64,000 bases of DNA from Zobellia roscoffensis. GTDB taxonomy: Bacteria; Bacteroidota; Bacteroidia; Flavobacteriales; Flavobacteriaceae. The stretch is taken from assembly GCF_015330165.1 (NCBI RefSeq), contig NZ_JADDXT010000002.1, positions 308,504 to 372,503 of the forward strand, read 5' to 3'. The position numbers and the translations under genes are program-made. Shown one piece after another: positions 26,391 to 35,918 of this stretch; the first letter of the stretch is position 1, and every line of letters begins with the position of its first letter. The notes below the pieces were generated by a model that was given only the letters and a program-made list of their open reading frames with translations, was not told where the DNA came from and did no database searches.

Positions 26391-29300
26391 TTAATCGGTC
26401 CTCACGGATGAGTTGCTCTGTGCTTCTTTGGCCTTGATAATAGACAGCTCGCTTTTCGCATCGGAAACAATATCCTCGTACTGACTAAAATTACTGATCA
26501 CACTATCCAAAATATAGGTGGCCTGGTAGGCATCTCCCAAAGCATAGAAATTCTTGGCCATTATAACCAGGCCTTTTCCTCCCCATTCCTTATAACCAGA
26601 ATAATCTTTTGCCAGCTTCTGTACGGCTATATTAGAATTTTCATAATCCTGAGCCTTACTTTTGAAGTAGGCGTCATAATACAAGGCTTCGGCAGCTGTT
26701 GCCCCTGATGCGATTTTCAATACATCTGCATAGGCGCTTTGAGCTTTTGACTCATCACCCGTTGCAATTGCCGAACGTGCAATCATTATCTGTGCATCAC
26801 TTTTAATACGATTATCGATTATTGGTGTAGCCAATACTTTTTCGGCATAGGCCAAGGTCTTACCATAATCTTTTTGCTCATAATACCCTTTCATTAAATT
26901 AGACTGTGCAAAAGTTCTGTTTTGCTGAATATCCGCTTGATTTTCCAAACGCTGTAAATAAGGCAACGCCGATGCATAATCTTGCTTACCAATATAGATT
27001 TCACAAACACGGGTCAAAGCCTGTTCCGCATATTCGCTTCCCATTTTATCGGCAACGAATTTGTAATTCGGTAATGCTTTTTCTTTTTCTCCTTTAGCAA
27101 AATAAAGTTGTGCCAAATTAAAATTCGCTTTCACGGCACTTAATCCGCTTGGGAATTGTTTTATGTAATTCTCATACCCTCTGATGGCAGCTTCTTTATT
27201 GCCTTCCAAGTTTTGTTTATCCGCAGACTCAAAAGTGGCGTTGTCCAGCTCACTATCGGTAACCTCAACAAAATCTAGTTTCTGAACCCACTCTGCATAC
27301 TCATCAACTCTACCTAAATCAACATAAATCAATTTTGCCGTAGATACTGCCTGAATAGCCTCTTGTGTATTCGGGAAATTATGAACTACAGATTTAAACT
27401 CCGTCAACGCTTGCTCGTTTCTATTTGCATTATAATGCACCAAACCTTGGCGCATCATTGCCTGCGGCACCAATGAACTTGCTCCATATTCTGTAATCAT
27501 GCGTTGGTACGTCTGTAGACCTTGCTGCTCTTGTCCCGCAGCAATTAAGGTATTTGCCAATTCAAAAAGAGCATCGTCCTTTAAAGTAGACTTAGGATAA
27601 GCGGAAACAAAGGTTCTTAACTCTTCGATTTTTGTATCTCGTCTATCTACAAAACCATAACTAATTGCTTTCTGGTATGCCGCATAATCTTTCTCTGTTC
27701 CAGTAAGAGAAAGTGCTTTATTGTACGTTTCTATAGCCGGCCAGTATTTACTGGTTACAAAATAACTATCCCCCAAGCGAAGGTAACCGTCATACAGTTT
27801 CTGCGTATCGTTAGACCCTGCAGTTGTAAAATTGTTGAAATACGAAATAGCATTGCTATAATCCTTCAACTTAAAATACGTGTAGGCCAAATTATAATCC
27901 AGCTCTTTGTATTCTTCAGTAGATTTTGCTGATGGATTTTGCTGAAACTGAATATAATCAACCAAGGCATCTCCAAAATTATTAAGCGCATATTCAGCCT
28001 CGGCCTTCCAATAGTTGGCCTTCGCCTTAAATAGACTGTCTTCAGCACTTCCTAGAGATTTCCCTAAATTTTCCGCAGCAGCGGCATATTCACCATTCAT
28101 CAATAATTCAATACCACGATAATAAGCTACTTTTTGATACGTAGCTTTGCTCGCGTAGTTTTTGTTTTTCTCCAAAAGTTCCATCGCGCCTGCAAAGTTC
28201 TTAGAGGTAATGTATGAATCAACCAATAATTCCTGCATTTCCTCTTTATTGGCGCTATCCGGATATTTGGTCAAATAGTCAGTGATTACTTGTGGTACCG
28301 GTTCATAGGCATTACCCACTTCATAACTTAAACGCGCATAGTTCAAATAAGCATCCTTTTGAATTTCTTGGGAGAAGTCCATTTGGGAAGCATTCCTGAA
28401 AGCATTCAAGGCTTCCTGCTTTTTATCCAACTTTAAATAACATTCCGCCAAATGGTAATAGGCATTTTGAGAAACACTGTTCGTTCCACCTATAATTTTA
28501 TTGAACTGCTGTACCGCATTGGCATAGTCACCTTGCTTGTAGTATGAATATCCTAAAAGGTAATAATCCGTATTGCTCCACTTTCCTTTTTTACCTTGAT
28601 AATCTTCTAAGTAAGGAATGGCGTTGGCATACTCTTCTAAGTTGAAATAACTCTCTCCAATAATTTTACTGAGTTCCGACTTTTCTTTACGATCACCTTT
28701 TGCCATCTGCTTTTTAGCCAAAGCAATGGCCTGATCAAACTTACCGAGCTTAAAATTCATGTCTGCTTGGTAATAATCCATTTTCTCCTGAAGAATTTCT
28801 GGATCCTTTATCTGGTCAAATCGCTGGTTGGCCGTATCATAATCATCTTGTTGGTAGGCTATATACCCCATGTAATATTTAGCCTGAGAACCGTAAACAT
28901 CAGAATTTTCTACTTTTTGAAGATAGGTTTCTGCTTCTTTTTGATTCCCTGAAGAATACAAAGAGTATCCATAATTAAAATTGAACTTATCCATCTCTTT
29001 CCGAGAAAGTGCACTTTGTTCAACTTTATTGTACCATTTTAAGGCATACGGATATTTTCCGGTTTCAAAATAGTATTCGGCCACATCTACATAAGCAGAG
29101 TTCCTTTTGGTAGACGTTGGATACTTGGCTACAAAATCTTCCATCAATCTATCAGCGCCAAGTTGATTCAACCGTACCGCCGCATTAGCTTCATAGTATG
29201 CACTATTAGCTTTAGTTTCTAGATTGTCTGTATTATCCTTGACCTTTGCGAAAATGGACTGTGCCGCTTGGTACTGCTCATTGTTATAGAGCGCCAGGGC

Positions 29301-29408
29301 ATCTTGATATTGTTTTTGATCATGGGTATATATTTTGGTTTCTTGAGCAATTCCCATTGAAACCATCCCTAGAAAAATAGGGATAAGCGCGGTGATTTTT
29401 TTTAGCAT
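26391..29408 (-). CDS. Giant periplasmic tetratricopeptide-repeat protein
   Basis: 1005 residues. Signal peptide MLKKITALIPIFLGMVSMGIAQ. Almost the entire mature chain is TPR/Sel1-like helical repeats: ALALYNNEQYQAAQSIFAKV, YPYALKWYNKVE, YDTANQRFDQI, YANAVQQFNKIIGG, YFKLKDYSNAISYFNNF and others, with repeated Ala-Tyr-Phe positions. It is BamD/YfgC-like in composition and serves as a protein-interaction scaffold in the periplasm. The plugless barrel gene follows closely downstream. ftsE lies divergently upstream. No catalytic motif is visible. The exact function is unknown to me, although long TPR plus barrel pairs recall exopolysaccharide export modules. Confidence 0.88.
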   Translation of the reverse strand: MLKKITALIPIFLGMVSMGIAQETKIYTHDQKQYQDALALYNNEQYQAAQSIFAKVKDNTDNLETKANSAYYEANAAVRLNQLGADRLMEDFVAKYPTSTKRNSAYVDVAEYYFETGKYPYALKWYNKVEQSALSRKEMDKFNFNYGYSLYSSGNQKEAETYLQKVENSDVYGSQAKYYMGYIAYQQDDYDTANQRFDQIKDPEILQEKMDYYQADMNFKLGKFDQAIALAKKQMAKGDRKEKSELSKIIGESYFNLEEYANAIPYLEDYQGKKGKWSNTDYYLLGYSYYKQGDYANAVQQFNKIIGGTNSVSQNAYYHLAECYLKLDKKQEALNAFRNASQMDFSQEIQKDAYLNYARLSYEVGNAYEPVPQVITDYLTKYPDSANKEEMQELLVDSYITSKNFAGAMELLEKNKNYASKATYQKVAYYRGIELLMNGEYAAAAENLGKSLGSAEDSLFKAKANYWKAEAEYALNNFGDALVDYIQFQQNPSAKSTEEYKELDYNLAYTYFKLKDYSNAISYFNNFTTAGSNDTQKLYDGYLRLGDSYFVTSKYWPAIETYNKALSLTGTEKDYAAYQKAISYGFVDRRDTKIEELRTFVSAYPKSTLKDDALFELANTLIAAGQEQQGLQTYQRMITEYGASSLVPQAMMRQGLVHYNANRNEQALTEFKSVVHNFPNTQEAIQAVSTAKLIYVDLGRVDEYAEWVQKLDFVEVTDSELDNATFESADKQNLEGNKEAAIRGYENYIKQFPSGLSAVKANFNLAQLYFAKGEKEKALPNYKFVADKMGSEYAEQALTRVCEIYIGKQDYASALPYLQRLENQADIQQNRTFAQSNLMKGYYEQKDYGKTLAYAEKVLATPIIDNRIKSDAQIMIARSAIATGDESKAQSAYADVLKIASGATAAEALYYDAYFKSKAQDYENSNIAVQKLAKDYSGYKEWGGKGLVIMAKNFYALGDAYQATYILDSVISNFSQYEDIVSDAKSELSIIKAKEAQSNSSVRTD

Positions 29409-29697
29409 AGTGTTCTAACTAGAAATATGTATTACCGTTAATTAATTTTAATAACGTTGAATATTGCATCTAAGTATATGGTAAGGGATGTTTTCATCGT
29501 AATAATTCTATACCATAGACAATCCTAAAAAAAGCGAAAAGATTTTGCCAATGCCTGCCGTACGTTAGTTTTTAACTTATTACTTTTATATTCAAATTAC
29601 GATTCAAAGTTCGAGATTTGGTGAACAGTATGCAGAACTACACCCTACCTTTAACGATTGATTAACAAATTAAACGTATAACCCGGTACCGTCAAAG

Positions 29698-30381
29698 ATG
29701 TCAGAAACGATTTTAGAGCTAAAGGATGCGGCCATCTTCCAAAAAGATAGTCTTGTTTTAAACGAGGTAACACTTGATGTACGAAAAGGTGAATTTGTTT
29801 ATTTGATAGGAAAAACAGGAAGCGGTAAAAGTAGCTTCATGAAAACGTTGTACGGAGACCTTCCTCTAAAACAAGGTACCGGAAGCATCGTAGACTTTGA
29901 TCTTACCAAGTTGCGTGAAAAAGACATTCCGTTTTTGCGCAGAAAAATCGGTATTGTTTTTCAAGATTTTAAGTTGTTACCGGACCGGACCATTAATAAA
30001 AACCTTCATTTTGTTCTTAAAGCAACAGGTTGGAAAGACAACCACAAAATGAACCAAAAAATAGAGGATGTCCTCAATAAAGTGGGCATGAAAACCAAAG
30101 GCTTTAAATTTCCACATCAGCTTTCTGGCGGGGAGCAACAGCGTGTAGCGATAGCGAGAGCACTATTAAACGACCCTGAGCTCATATTAGCTGATGAGCC
30201 TACCGGGAACCTAGACCCACAGACCAGCGTAGAGGTTATGAAAGTGCTACAGGAAATACATAAATCAGGTCGTTCTATTTTAATGGCAACACATGATTAT
30301 GCTTTGATTTTAAAATACCCTTCAAAAACACTCAAATGCGACGGTAACAAAATCTTTGAAGTCGTACAACGAGCTGTGTAG
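29698..30381 (+). CDS. ftsE: FtsE-type cell-division ABC transporter ATPase
   Basis: 227 residues, a single ABC ATPase. Walker A GKTGSGKS at 38-45, Q-loop VFQDFKLLPDRT, signature LSGGEQQRV at 142-150, Walker B LILADEPTGNLD starting at 162, and an H-loop in MATHDYALIL. In this order, with FQDFKLLPDR(T)I.KNLHFVLKATGW, it resembles FtsE, which with FtsX controls peptidoglycan hydrolases at the septum. No ftsX gene is adjacent, and the next gene is unrelated. LolD-like or other lipoprotein-release ATPases are the alternative. The start at 29698 follows a 289-base AT-rich gap without an exact TAnnTTTG. Confidence 0.82.
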   Translation: MSETILELKDAAIFQKDSLVLNEVTLDVRKGEFVYLIGKTGSGKSSFMKTLYGDLPLKQGTGSIVDFDLTKLREKDIPFLRRKIGIVFQDFKLLPDRTINKNLHFVLKATGWKDNHKMNQKIEDVLNKVGMKTKGFKFPHQLSGGEQQRVAIARALLNDPELILADEPTGNLDPQTSVEVMKVLQEIHKSGRSILMATHDYALILKYPSKTLKCDGNKIFEVVQRAV

Positions 30382-30517
30382 CCATTTGTACCAAATACAC
30401 ATAAAACAACCTTATCCCTACAAAAGGATAATATTTAAGCAGGTTCTTTTTCATAACTTTAGGGCAAACCGCAGCAAAGATTGTGGTGACTTCATAAATT
30501 CTTAAATCCGAGACGTT

Positions 30518-31603
30518 ATGCCCCATATCAATTTTGCCTGGTGGAATCTTCAAAACTTTTTTGATACCGACGATGACCCTATCTCCAATGACTTCAGCTT
30601 TACACCAGAAGCAGGTTGGACGGATGAAGTCTTCAATATAAAAAAGGCTAATCTAGCGCAAGGTCTAAACCTCATTTGGCCCAACGAACAAATTGATTTG
30701 TTGACTGTCTGCGAAATTGAAAAAGACACGCTTTTACAAGATTTATTGGACGAAGCAGGAATGAACCACCTAAGTGTGGTTTTTGATGCTTCCGGCACAA
30801 GTGATTTACGTGGTATCGATGTAGCCATGGCATATAATCCAGACAAGCTTTCCGTAGTTTCAAGAACATCGCACTTGGTTCATTTAAGATATAGGACCCG
30901 AGATATTTTTGAAGTCGTTTTTAGAATAAATGCCACAGGCGAAGAATTCGTGATCATTGCATCACACTGGCCATCTAGAAGCAGAGGACAATACCATTCG
31001 GAACCTTTGCGGATTGCTGTTGCAGAACACATAGCCTTTCTTGTGGAAGCGCATACCAAAGTAGACTCTACCACCTACGAAACCCTTCAGGCCAATGATG
31101 ATTTGGCTGCTATTCAGGCAAAATGGGAAGGTAAAGTTTTAGTGGTGGGTGATTTTAACGATGAGCCTTTTGACCGTAGTATCATTCAACATTTAAAGGC
31201 ATCCAGAGACCTTGACAAGGTTACAGGAGGCACCAATGACTTTGATAAATTCGTTCACACCTATAAATACCGAGCCAGGGAGACTTTCCTATACAATTTA
31301 AGCACCTCAATAATGAATAAATCCGCTTCCGGGAATACGGGCACATATTTTTTAAGCGGATTATTTGATGGTACCGTTTTTACCAACCGCTATCAAATGC
31401 TGGATCAGTTGGTGGTTACCCGCGGATTCTTGTCCGGCAACGGTATCACTGCAGACATTGATACTTTTGATATCATTGATGATAACATCCTTGCTACCTC
31501 TAGCGGGCGCCCTAGATCATTCAGATACAAATCTTCAAAACCTGATTTTGTAGCCAATGGTTATTCTGATCATTTACCGTTAAAAGTGAAATTAAATTAC
31601 TGA
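30518..31603 (+). CDS. Endonuclease/exonuclease/phosphatase (EEP) family protein
   Basis: 361 residues without a signal peptide. EEP-fold hydrolase: INFAWWNLQNFFDTDDD at the N-terminus (Asn metal ligand), CEIEKDTLL (Glu metal ligand), IASHWPSRSRGQ, VVGDFNDEPFDRS (Asp/Asn pair) and YSDHLPLKVKL at the end (Asp-His catalytic pair). This set is the diagnostic DNase-I-like fold. The substrate (DNA, RNA, phosphoinositide or other phosphodiester) cannot be told. It lies 137 bases after ftsE on the same strand, with the membrane-Nudix-like gene 94 bases further on. Confidence 0.9.
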   Translation: MPHINFAWWNLQNFFDTDDDPISNDFSFTPEAGWTDEVFNIKKANLAQGLNLIWPNEQIDLLTVCEIEKDTLLQDLLDEAGMNHLSVVFDASGTSDLRGIDVAMAYNPDKLSVVSRTSHLVHLRYRTRDIFEVVFRINATGEEFVIIASHWPSRSRGQYHSEPLRIAVAEHIAFLVEAHTKVDSTTYETLQANDDLAAIQAKWEGKVLVVGDFNDEPFDRSIIQHLKASRDLDKVTGGTNDFDKFVHTYKYRARETFLYNLSTSIMNKSASGNTGTYFLSGLFDGTVFTNRYQMLDQLVVTRGFLSGNGITADIDTFDIIDDNILATSSGRPRSFRYKSSKPDFVANGYSDHLPLKVKLNY

Positions 31604-31696
31604 TAAACGGCACAAAAAATAAGGTCAATAATCTGAAACCGGTATCTTTAAATCAGAATTAAAGATTTGCCGCTTTGGCAGCCTCAAGCCGATATC

Positions 31697-32518
31697 ATGA
31701 TCTTAAAAAAACAAACCTACAGACCGGATAAGCCGGTAAACCCTTTTATTGGGGCTCTTTTATTTCTTATCGCCATTATCCTTTTAGCCATTACCGGGCC
31801 ACTTGGTTTCGTCTACGGTATTTTTCACAGCCTATTTACTCGTGGTATAAAAGGAATTGGCGAGTATTTGCTAAAAATCGCCATTTCCGTAGACCAACTG
31901 GGCAACGTTATTATGCAACATCTGATGAACGTACTTTGGACGAATAAAAACGGATATAAATTCGGCAACAGAGATGAAACCATTTCAAGCGCCCTAGGAA
32001 GAAATAAAAAGTTAGGGACCTTGACCGCCGCGGGAAGATTGATGGATAAAATCTTAGATATTATAGACCCTGATCATTCCCTTAATTCCATTGATTATTA
32101 TGTAGAACCGTCCGAAGATATAATAGACCATTTGGCATGGATACACTTTAAAGACAAACAAATTCTTTGTTTAAAAAAGCTGGGTACTGATGCTGATTTT
32201 TATTTTATTCCTAAAGGGATACGACTTGAAGGGGAAACGGATGCCCAAACACTTTTAACGACCACTAAAGACATGCTCAACATTGATATTGACAGTCTTT
32301 CCATGGAATTCATTGGTATCTTTGAGGCACAGGCTTTAGGTAAGAAACCCGGAATTTTATCTCGGATGACTTGTTACACCGCTATGCATTCAGGTGAGTT
32401 TTTGCCCGATTCGGAATTATATGAAATTGCTTGGCTAACCTATGACCAAAAAGATAAGCTTAGCGAAGTGGACCAGTTAATTTTTGACATTCTCCATCAG
32501 AACGGATTGCTTTCATAA
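31697..32518 (+). CDS. Membrane-anchored protein with a degenerate Nudix-like domain
   Basis: 273 residues from the ATG at 31697 (an earlier TTG at 31667 is possible but unneeded). Hydrophobic anchor at the N-terminus (FIGALLFLIAIILLAI...GPLGFVYGIFHSLF), then an amphipathic region, then a C-terminal Nudix-like domain (about 130-273: HLAWIHFKDKQILCLKK, FIPKGIRLEGETDAQTLL). The Nudix box should read GX5EX7REUXEEXGU. Here the G and first E are present (GIRLEGE), but the REUXEE part is TTTKDML, so the catalytic Glu residues are lost. Likely a binding or regulatory module rather than a hydrolase. Neighbours are the EEP-family and sulfatase genes on the same strand. Confidence 0.65.
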   Translation: MILKKQTYRPDKPVNPFIGALLFLIAIILLAITGPLGFVYGIFHSLFTRGIKGIGEYLLKIAISVDQLGNVIMQHLMNVLWTNKNGYKFGNRDETISSALGRNKKLGTLTAAGRLMDKILDIIDPDHSLNSIDYYVEPSEDIIDHLAWIHFKDKQILCLKKLGTDADFYFIPKGIRLEGETDAQTLLTTTKDMLNIDIDSLSMEFIGIFEAQALGKKPGILSRMTCYTAMHSGEFLPDSELYEIAWLTYDQKDKLSEVDQLIFDILHQNGLLS

Positions 32519-32557
32519 AAGCTGTATATTTAGTTTCAATTACCAAACCACCTTAAA

Positions 32558-34030
32558 ATGTTCAAATATTTCACCGGCCTATTTCTCATGATAGGCTTAA
32601 CCTCCCTATCCGCTCAAACCGAAAAACCCAATGTACTTTTTATCTGTGTTGATGACCTCCGTACCGAACTTGGTGCTTATGGTAAACACTATGTAAAATC
32701 TCCTAATATGGACGCTCTTGCTAAAAGCGGAGCTCTTTTTACGAATCACTACGTTCAAGTTCCTACTTGTGGTGCTTCAAGACATGCCATTCTTACTGGA
32801 ATGCGTCCGTCAAAACCTGTTCATCTTTCAAACAATGCCATTGTTGAAGAACTTTCTATAAAAACTGAATCATCAGTTCCAGAAACATTTATCCATCGTT
32901 TTAAACAAGCAGGGTATCATACGGTAGGCATAGGAAAAATAAGCCATTCGGCGGATGGATACGTCTACGGTTATGAAGAAGAACCAACCACTAAAAAAGA
33001 ACTTCCCCATAGCTGGAGTGACCTAGCATTCGATTCCGGAAAATGGAAAACTGGTTGGAACGCTTTCTTTGCCTATGAAAGCGGCGAGAACAGACAGAGC
33101 TTAAAAAAACAAGTGAAGCCCTATGAAGCTGGAGAAACCGATGACCAGGGCTATCCTGATGGTTTAACGACCAATCTTGCCATCTCCAAATTAAAAGAAC
33201 TTAAGAAAAATGGAGAACCTTTTTTTATGGGCGTCGGTTTTTTTAAACCACACCTTCCTTTTAACGCTCCCAAAAAATACTGGGATCTTTACAATGAAGA
33301 AAACTTGCCAGTTTCCACTAACCCTAATATTCCTGAAAATATCAACCAAAAAAGTCTTCATGCAAGCAGTGAGTTCAATCAGTATGCCCTTGGTGAAGAA
33401 AAAGCAGGTCTGGACAAACAGGTATCCGATGCGTATGCTCGTAAACTGAAACATGCCTATCTCGCCTCCATCAGTTACATAGATGCACAGATAGGGAGGC
33501 TTTACCAACAATTAAAAGAATTGGAACTCGATAAAAACACCATAATCGTTATTTGGGGAGATCACGGTTGGCATTTAGGCGACCAACGCGTTTGGGGAAA
33601 ACATACACTTTTTGAAAATGCATTGAAAAGCACATTGATTATTAACTCCCCATATTCCCAACATAAAGCAAAGAAGGTAAGGGCCATTGTGGAAAGCGTA
33701 GATATCTACCCTACCCTATTAGATATGTGCGGAATTGAGCAAACAAAGTCTACTGACGGTGAAAGCTTTGAAAAACATATAAAATATAACATTCCAGATA
33801 CAGAAGAGGTTGCTTACAGTTATTTCAAAAATGGTATTTCCATGCGAACCAAAACCTACAGGTTAACAAAATACTTTAGAAAAGACCAACCGGATATTGA
33901 ATTATATGACCACCACAAGGGCAATGCCAAAGAAGATAAAAATATTGCTAAAGAGAATCCTGAGATAATAAAAGAGCTAATGCCACTTTTAGAAAAAGGA
34001 GATACCGGGCTTTTCACAGTTAGCGAATAA
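32558..34030 (+). CDS. Sulfatase (iduronate-2-sulfatase-like, S1 family)
   Basis: 490 residues with a signal peptide (MFKYFTGLFLMIGLTSLSAQ), so periplasmic or surface. Type-I sulfatase: metal residues Asp32-Asp33 in ICVDDLRTELGAYG, and the formylglycine Cys71 in PTCGASRHAIL. The motif is C-x-A-x-R rather than the more common C-x-P-x-R, which formylglycine-generating enzymes still accept. Other sulfatase marks are GVGFFKPHLPFNAPKKYWDLY, VIWGDHGWHLGDQRVWGKHTLFE and VESVDIYPTLLDMCGIE, all typical of iduronate-2-sulfatase-like enzymes. Expected substrate: sulfated algal or animal polysaccharide. No polysaccharide-utilisation locus genes (SusC/SusD) are adjacent. Confidence 0.9.
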   Translation: MFKYFTGLFLMIGLTSLSAQTEKPNVLFICVDDLRTELGAYGKHYVKSPNMDALAKSGALFTNHYVQVPTCGASRHAILTGMRPSKPVHLSNNAIVEELSIKTESSVPETFIHRFKQAGYHTVGIGKISHSADGYVYGYEEEPTTKKELPHSWSDLAFDSGKWKTGWNAFFAYESGENRQSLKKQVKPYEAGETDDQGYPDGLTTNLAISKLKELKKNGEPFFMGVGFFKPHLPFNAPKKYWDLYNEENLPVSTNPNIPENINQKSLHASSEFNQYALGEEKAGLDKQVSDAYARKLKHAYLASISYIDAQIGRLYQQLKELELDKNTIIVIWGDHGWHLGDQRVWGKHTLFENALKSTLIINSPYSQHKAKKVRAIVESVDIYPTLLDMCGIEQTKSTDGESFEKHIKYNIPDTEEVAYSYFKNGISMRTKTYRLTKYFRKDQPDIELYDHHKGNAKEDKNIAKENPEIIKELMPLLEKGDTGLFTVSE

Positions 34031-34108
34031 AATGTGTGCAAGACGGTATCCTTGTATTACTCTGAAAAGTTTTTGTTACTTTGTCGTCATAAATTTTAAA
34101 ATCAAATA

Positions 34109-34858
34109 ATGGAAGTTTTAGGCATAGATGTAGGTGGTTCTGGTATAAAAGGTGCCATTGTAAATATTGAAACCGGAAAACTGGTTACCGAGCGCTACCG
34201 TATACCTACTCCTGAATCACGTAAGCCAGAAGACATGGCCGACGTAATTGCACAAATCGTAACACATTTTGATTACAAAGGAAAAGTGGGCGTTGGATTT
34301 CCTACTGTTATAAAAAGAGGGGTCTGCAAATCTCCTGGTAATCTTCATAAAAGCTGGATGAACACTAATGTTGAAGAGCTTTTCAAGAAAAAGACGGGAC
34401 TTGATGTTACTGTAGTTAACGATGCTGATATTGCTGGCTATGCCTCTATGAACTACGGCACAGGAAAAGACATGGAAGGCCTCGTTGTTATGATCACTAT
34501 TGGTACTGGGCTTGGAAGCGGAGCTTTTCTTGATGGAAAATTGATTCCTAATTTTGAGTTAGGTCAAATTCCATATAAAAAATACAAAAAAATAGAACTT
34601 TGGGCAGCAGGTTCCGCTAAAGACCGCGAAGGCCTATCCTATAAAAAATGGGGCAAGCGCTTCAATAAATTCCTAAAATTGGTAGAATTGATTGTTTCTC
34701 CAGATACTATTCTACTAGGAGGTGGAGCATCAAAAGATTTTGATGAATTTAAAGATTGTATTACTATTGAAACACCGGTTATACCAGCAGGCTTAAAAAA
34801 CCATGCTGGAATTGTAGGAGCCGCTGCTGCAGCCTTCCACAATATATCTTACCACTAA
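34109..34858 (+). CDS. ppgK: Polyphosphate glucokinase-like ROK family kinase
   Basis: 249 residues, cytoplasmic. ROK/PPGK signature: MEVLGIDVGGSGIKGAIV for the phosphate-1 loop, GVGFPTVIKRGVCKSPGNLHKSW for the glucose region, VNDADIAGYASMNYG with the catalytic Asp, and ITIGTGLGSGAFLDGKLIPNFELGQ for phosphate-2, ending GGGASKDFDEF. The pattern and the short length match strictly polyphosphate- or ATP-dependent glucokinases that phosphorylate glucose. Preceded by the sulfatase gene on the same strand (78-base gap) and followed by a strong bidirectional terminator. Confidence 0.88.
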   Translation: MEVLGIDVGGSGIKGAIVNIETGKLVTERYRIPTPESRKPEDMADVIAQIVTHFDYKGKVGVGFPTVIKRGVCKSPGNLHKSWMNTNVEELFKKKTGLDVTVVNDADIAGYASMNYGTGKDMEGLVVMITIGTGLGSGAFLDGKLIPNFELGQIPYKKYKKIELWAAGSAKDREGLSYKKWGKRFNKFLKLVELIVSPDTILLGGGASKDFDEFKDCITIETPVIPAGLKNHAGIVGAAAAAFHNISYH

Positions 34859-34880
34859 AGAAACAACAAGATATATAATA

Positions 34881-34909
34881 AAAAAGAGCCTTGATCAAGG
34901 CTCTTTTTT
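34881..34909. terminator. Bidirectional terminator between ppgK and the DUF6503 gene
   Basis: Perfect palindrome AAAAAGAGCCTTGA/TCAAGGCTCTTTTT between converging genes. Confidence 0.93.
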
Positions 34910-34916
34910 ATTGGTA

Positions 34917-35816
34917 TTATTTTATAGTTGCATTTTCTGGAGGAGAGAAGAAATCATCATTAATATCCTTCACAAAATGAATATCAGAGATATCAATTTG
35001 TGTAATGTACTCACCCTGCTTCCCTTGTTCGGTTGTCCAATGTGTTTTTAGTTCATTAGGCAAAAGCACACCGCTTACATTTACCAATTCGCCAACCTCC
35101 ATAAACTTTTCAGGATTGTGACCTCCATCTTTAAAGTACTCAGGGTAAGAAACTATATATCTTGTAGCGGTCAACAAATGTGATTCTTTATCAAACTGAA
35201 GAATATAGTAATCATCCGGTGCATCTCCAGTACCAGCGGCAAAAGTTACTTTTACCACGTCATTCGCTTTATTCTTATACGTTGTTTCCGGCAACAACTC
35301 TAGATTTACACCTTCACCATCCAGTATAAACGGATGCCCCATTAAATAAAGCGGAGTAAGCGCCCAAAACTTAGTATCATATGCAAAAGCGGTAGAATCC
35401 TTAGCTTTCACCCAAGCAGTCTCTCCATCCCAGCCAAATGTTGCAGTACTATCCGTAGTGCTAGTATGCACTGCTTTATTGCGCCATACGTCTACTACCT
35501 GATAACTATCGCGTTGCGTGCTACCGTCCAATGGTTGATAATTAAAACGAAAAGACAATGCCCCGTTACCATACCAATTTTTAAGTCCTCCATGAGCTTC
35601 CATCGCGGCCCAAACAATTTTACCGGCATCAGTTACTTCAAGTCTGCTTTTAGCCTTCTCTACACGGTTATTGACCCAAGATTCCGGAATCACATAACTA
35701 TCGGATACTTCCTGCGCCGCAGTATCCGTCGCTTCTTTCTTAGCCTTAGGCTGTTCGTTACAAGATGACATCAAAATAACAGAAGACATTAATAAACCTG
35801 CTAAATATACTTTCAT
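34917..35816 (-). CDS. DUF6503-like lipoprotein
   Basis: 299 residues. Lipoprotein signal with lipobox LMSSC (Cys19). The mature protein contains EAHGGLKNWYGNGALSFRFN early, followed by WRNKAVHTSTTD, FGWDGETAWV, FWALTPLYLMGHPFILDGEG and YNYILQFDKESHLLTATRY-like strands, a pattern I associate with the DUF6503 family of Bacteroidota LolA-fold-like envelope proteins (lipid or ligand binding is a guess). It is the last gene before the bidirectional terminator it shares with ppgK, downstream of typA on the same strand. Confidence 0.75.
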   Translation of the reverse strand: MKVYLAGLLMSSVILMSSCNEQPKAKKEATDTAAQEVSDSYVIPESWVNNRVEKAKSRLEVTDAGKIVWAAMEAHGGLKNWYGNGALSFRFNYQPLDGSTQRDSYQVVDVWRNKAVHTSTTDSTATFGWDGETAWVKAKDSTAFAYDTKFWALTPLYLMGHPFILDGEGVNLELLPETTYKNKANDVVKVTFAAGTGDAPDDYYILQFDKESHLLTATRYIVSYPEYFKDGGHNPEKFMEVGELVNVSGVLLPNELKTHWTTEQGKQGEYITQIDISDIHFVKDINDDFFSPPENATIK

Positions 35817-35887
35817 AGATTTTATTTTAATTTTAAAAAATAAGGTAGTCGAACCACGGACTTTAACCTTTCATTATATATCAAAAA

Positions 35888-35913
35888 AAAAGCCTGAACA
35901 TTGTTCAGGCTTC
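35888..35913 (-). terminator. typA terminator
   Basis: Hairpin AAGCCTGAACA/TGTTCAGGCTT (35890-35912) followed on the minus strand by a run of Ts, directly after the typA stop. Confidence 0.88.
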
Positions 35914-35918
35914 TCTAT

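Noticed and set aside
31667..31699. TTG start for the membrane-Nudix gene
   Set aside because: The ATG at 31697 gives a complete protein; the TTG adds ten residues without a ribosome binding site.
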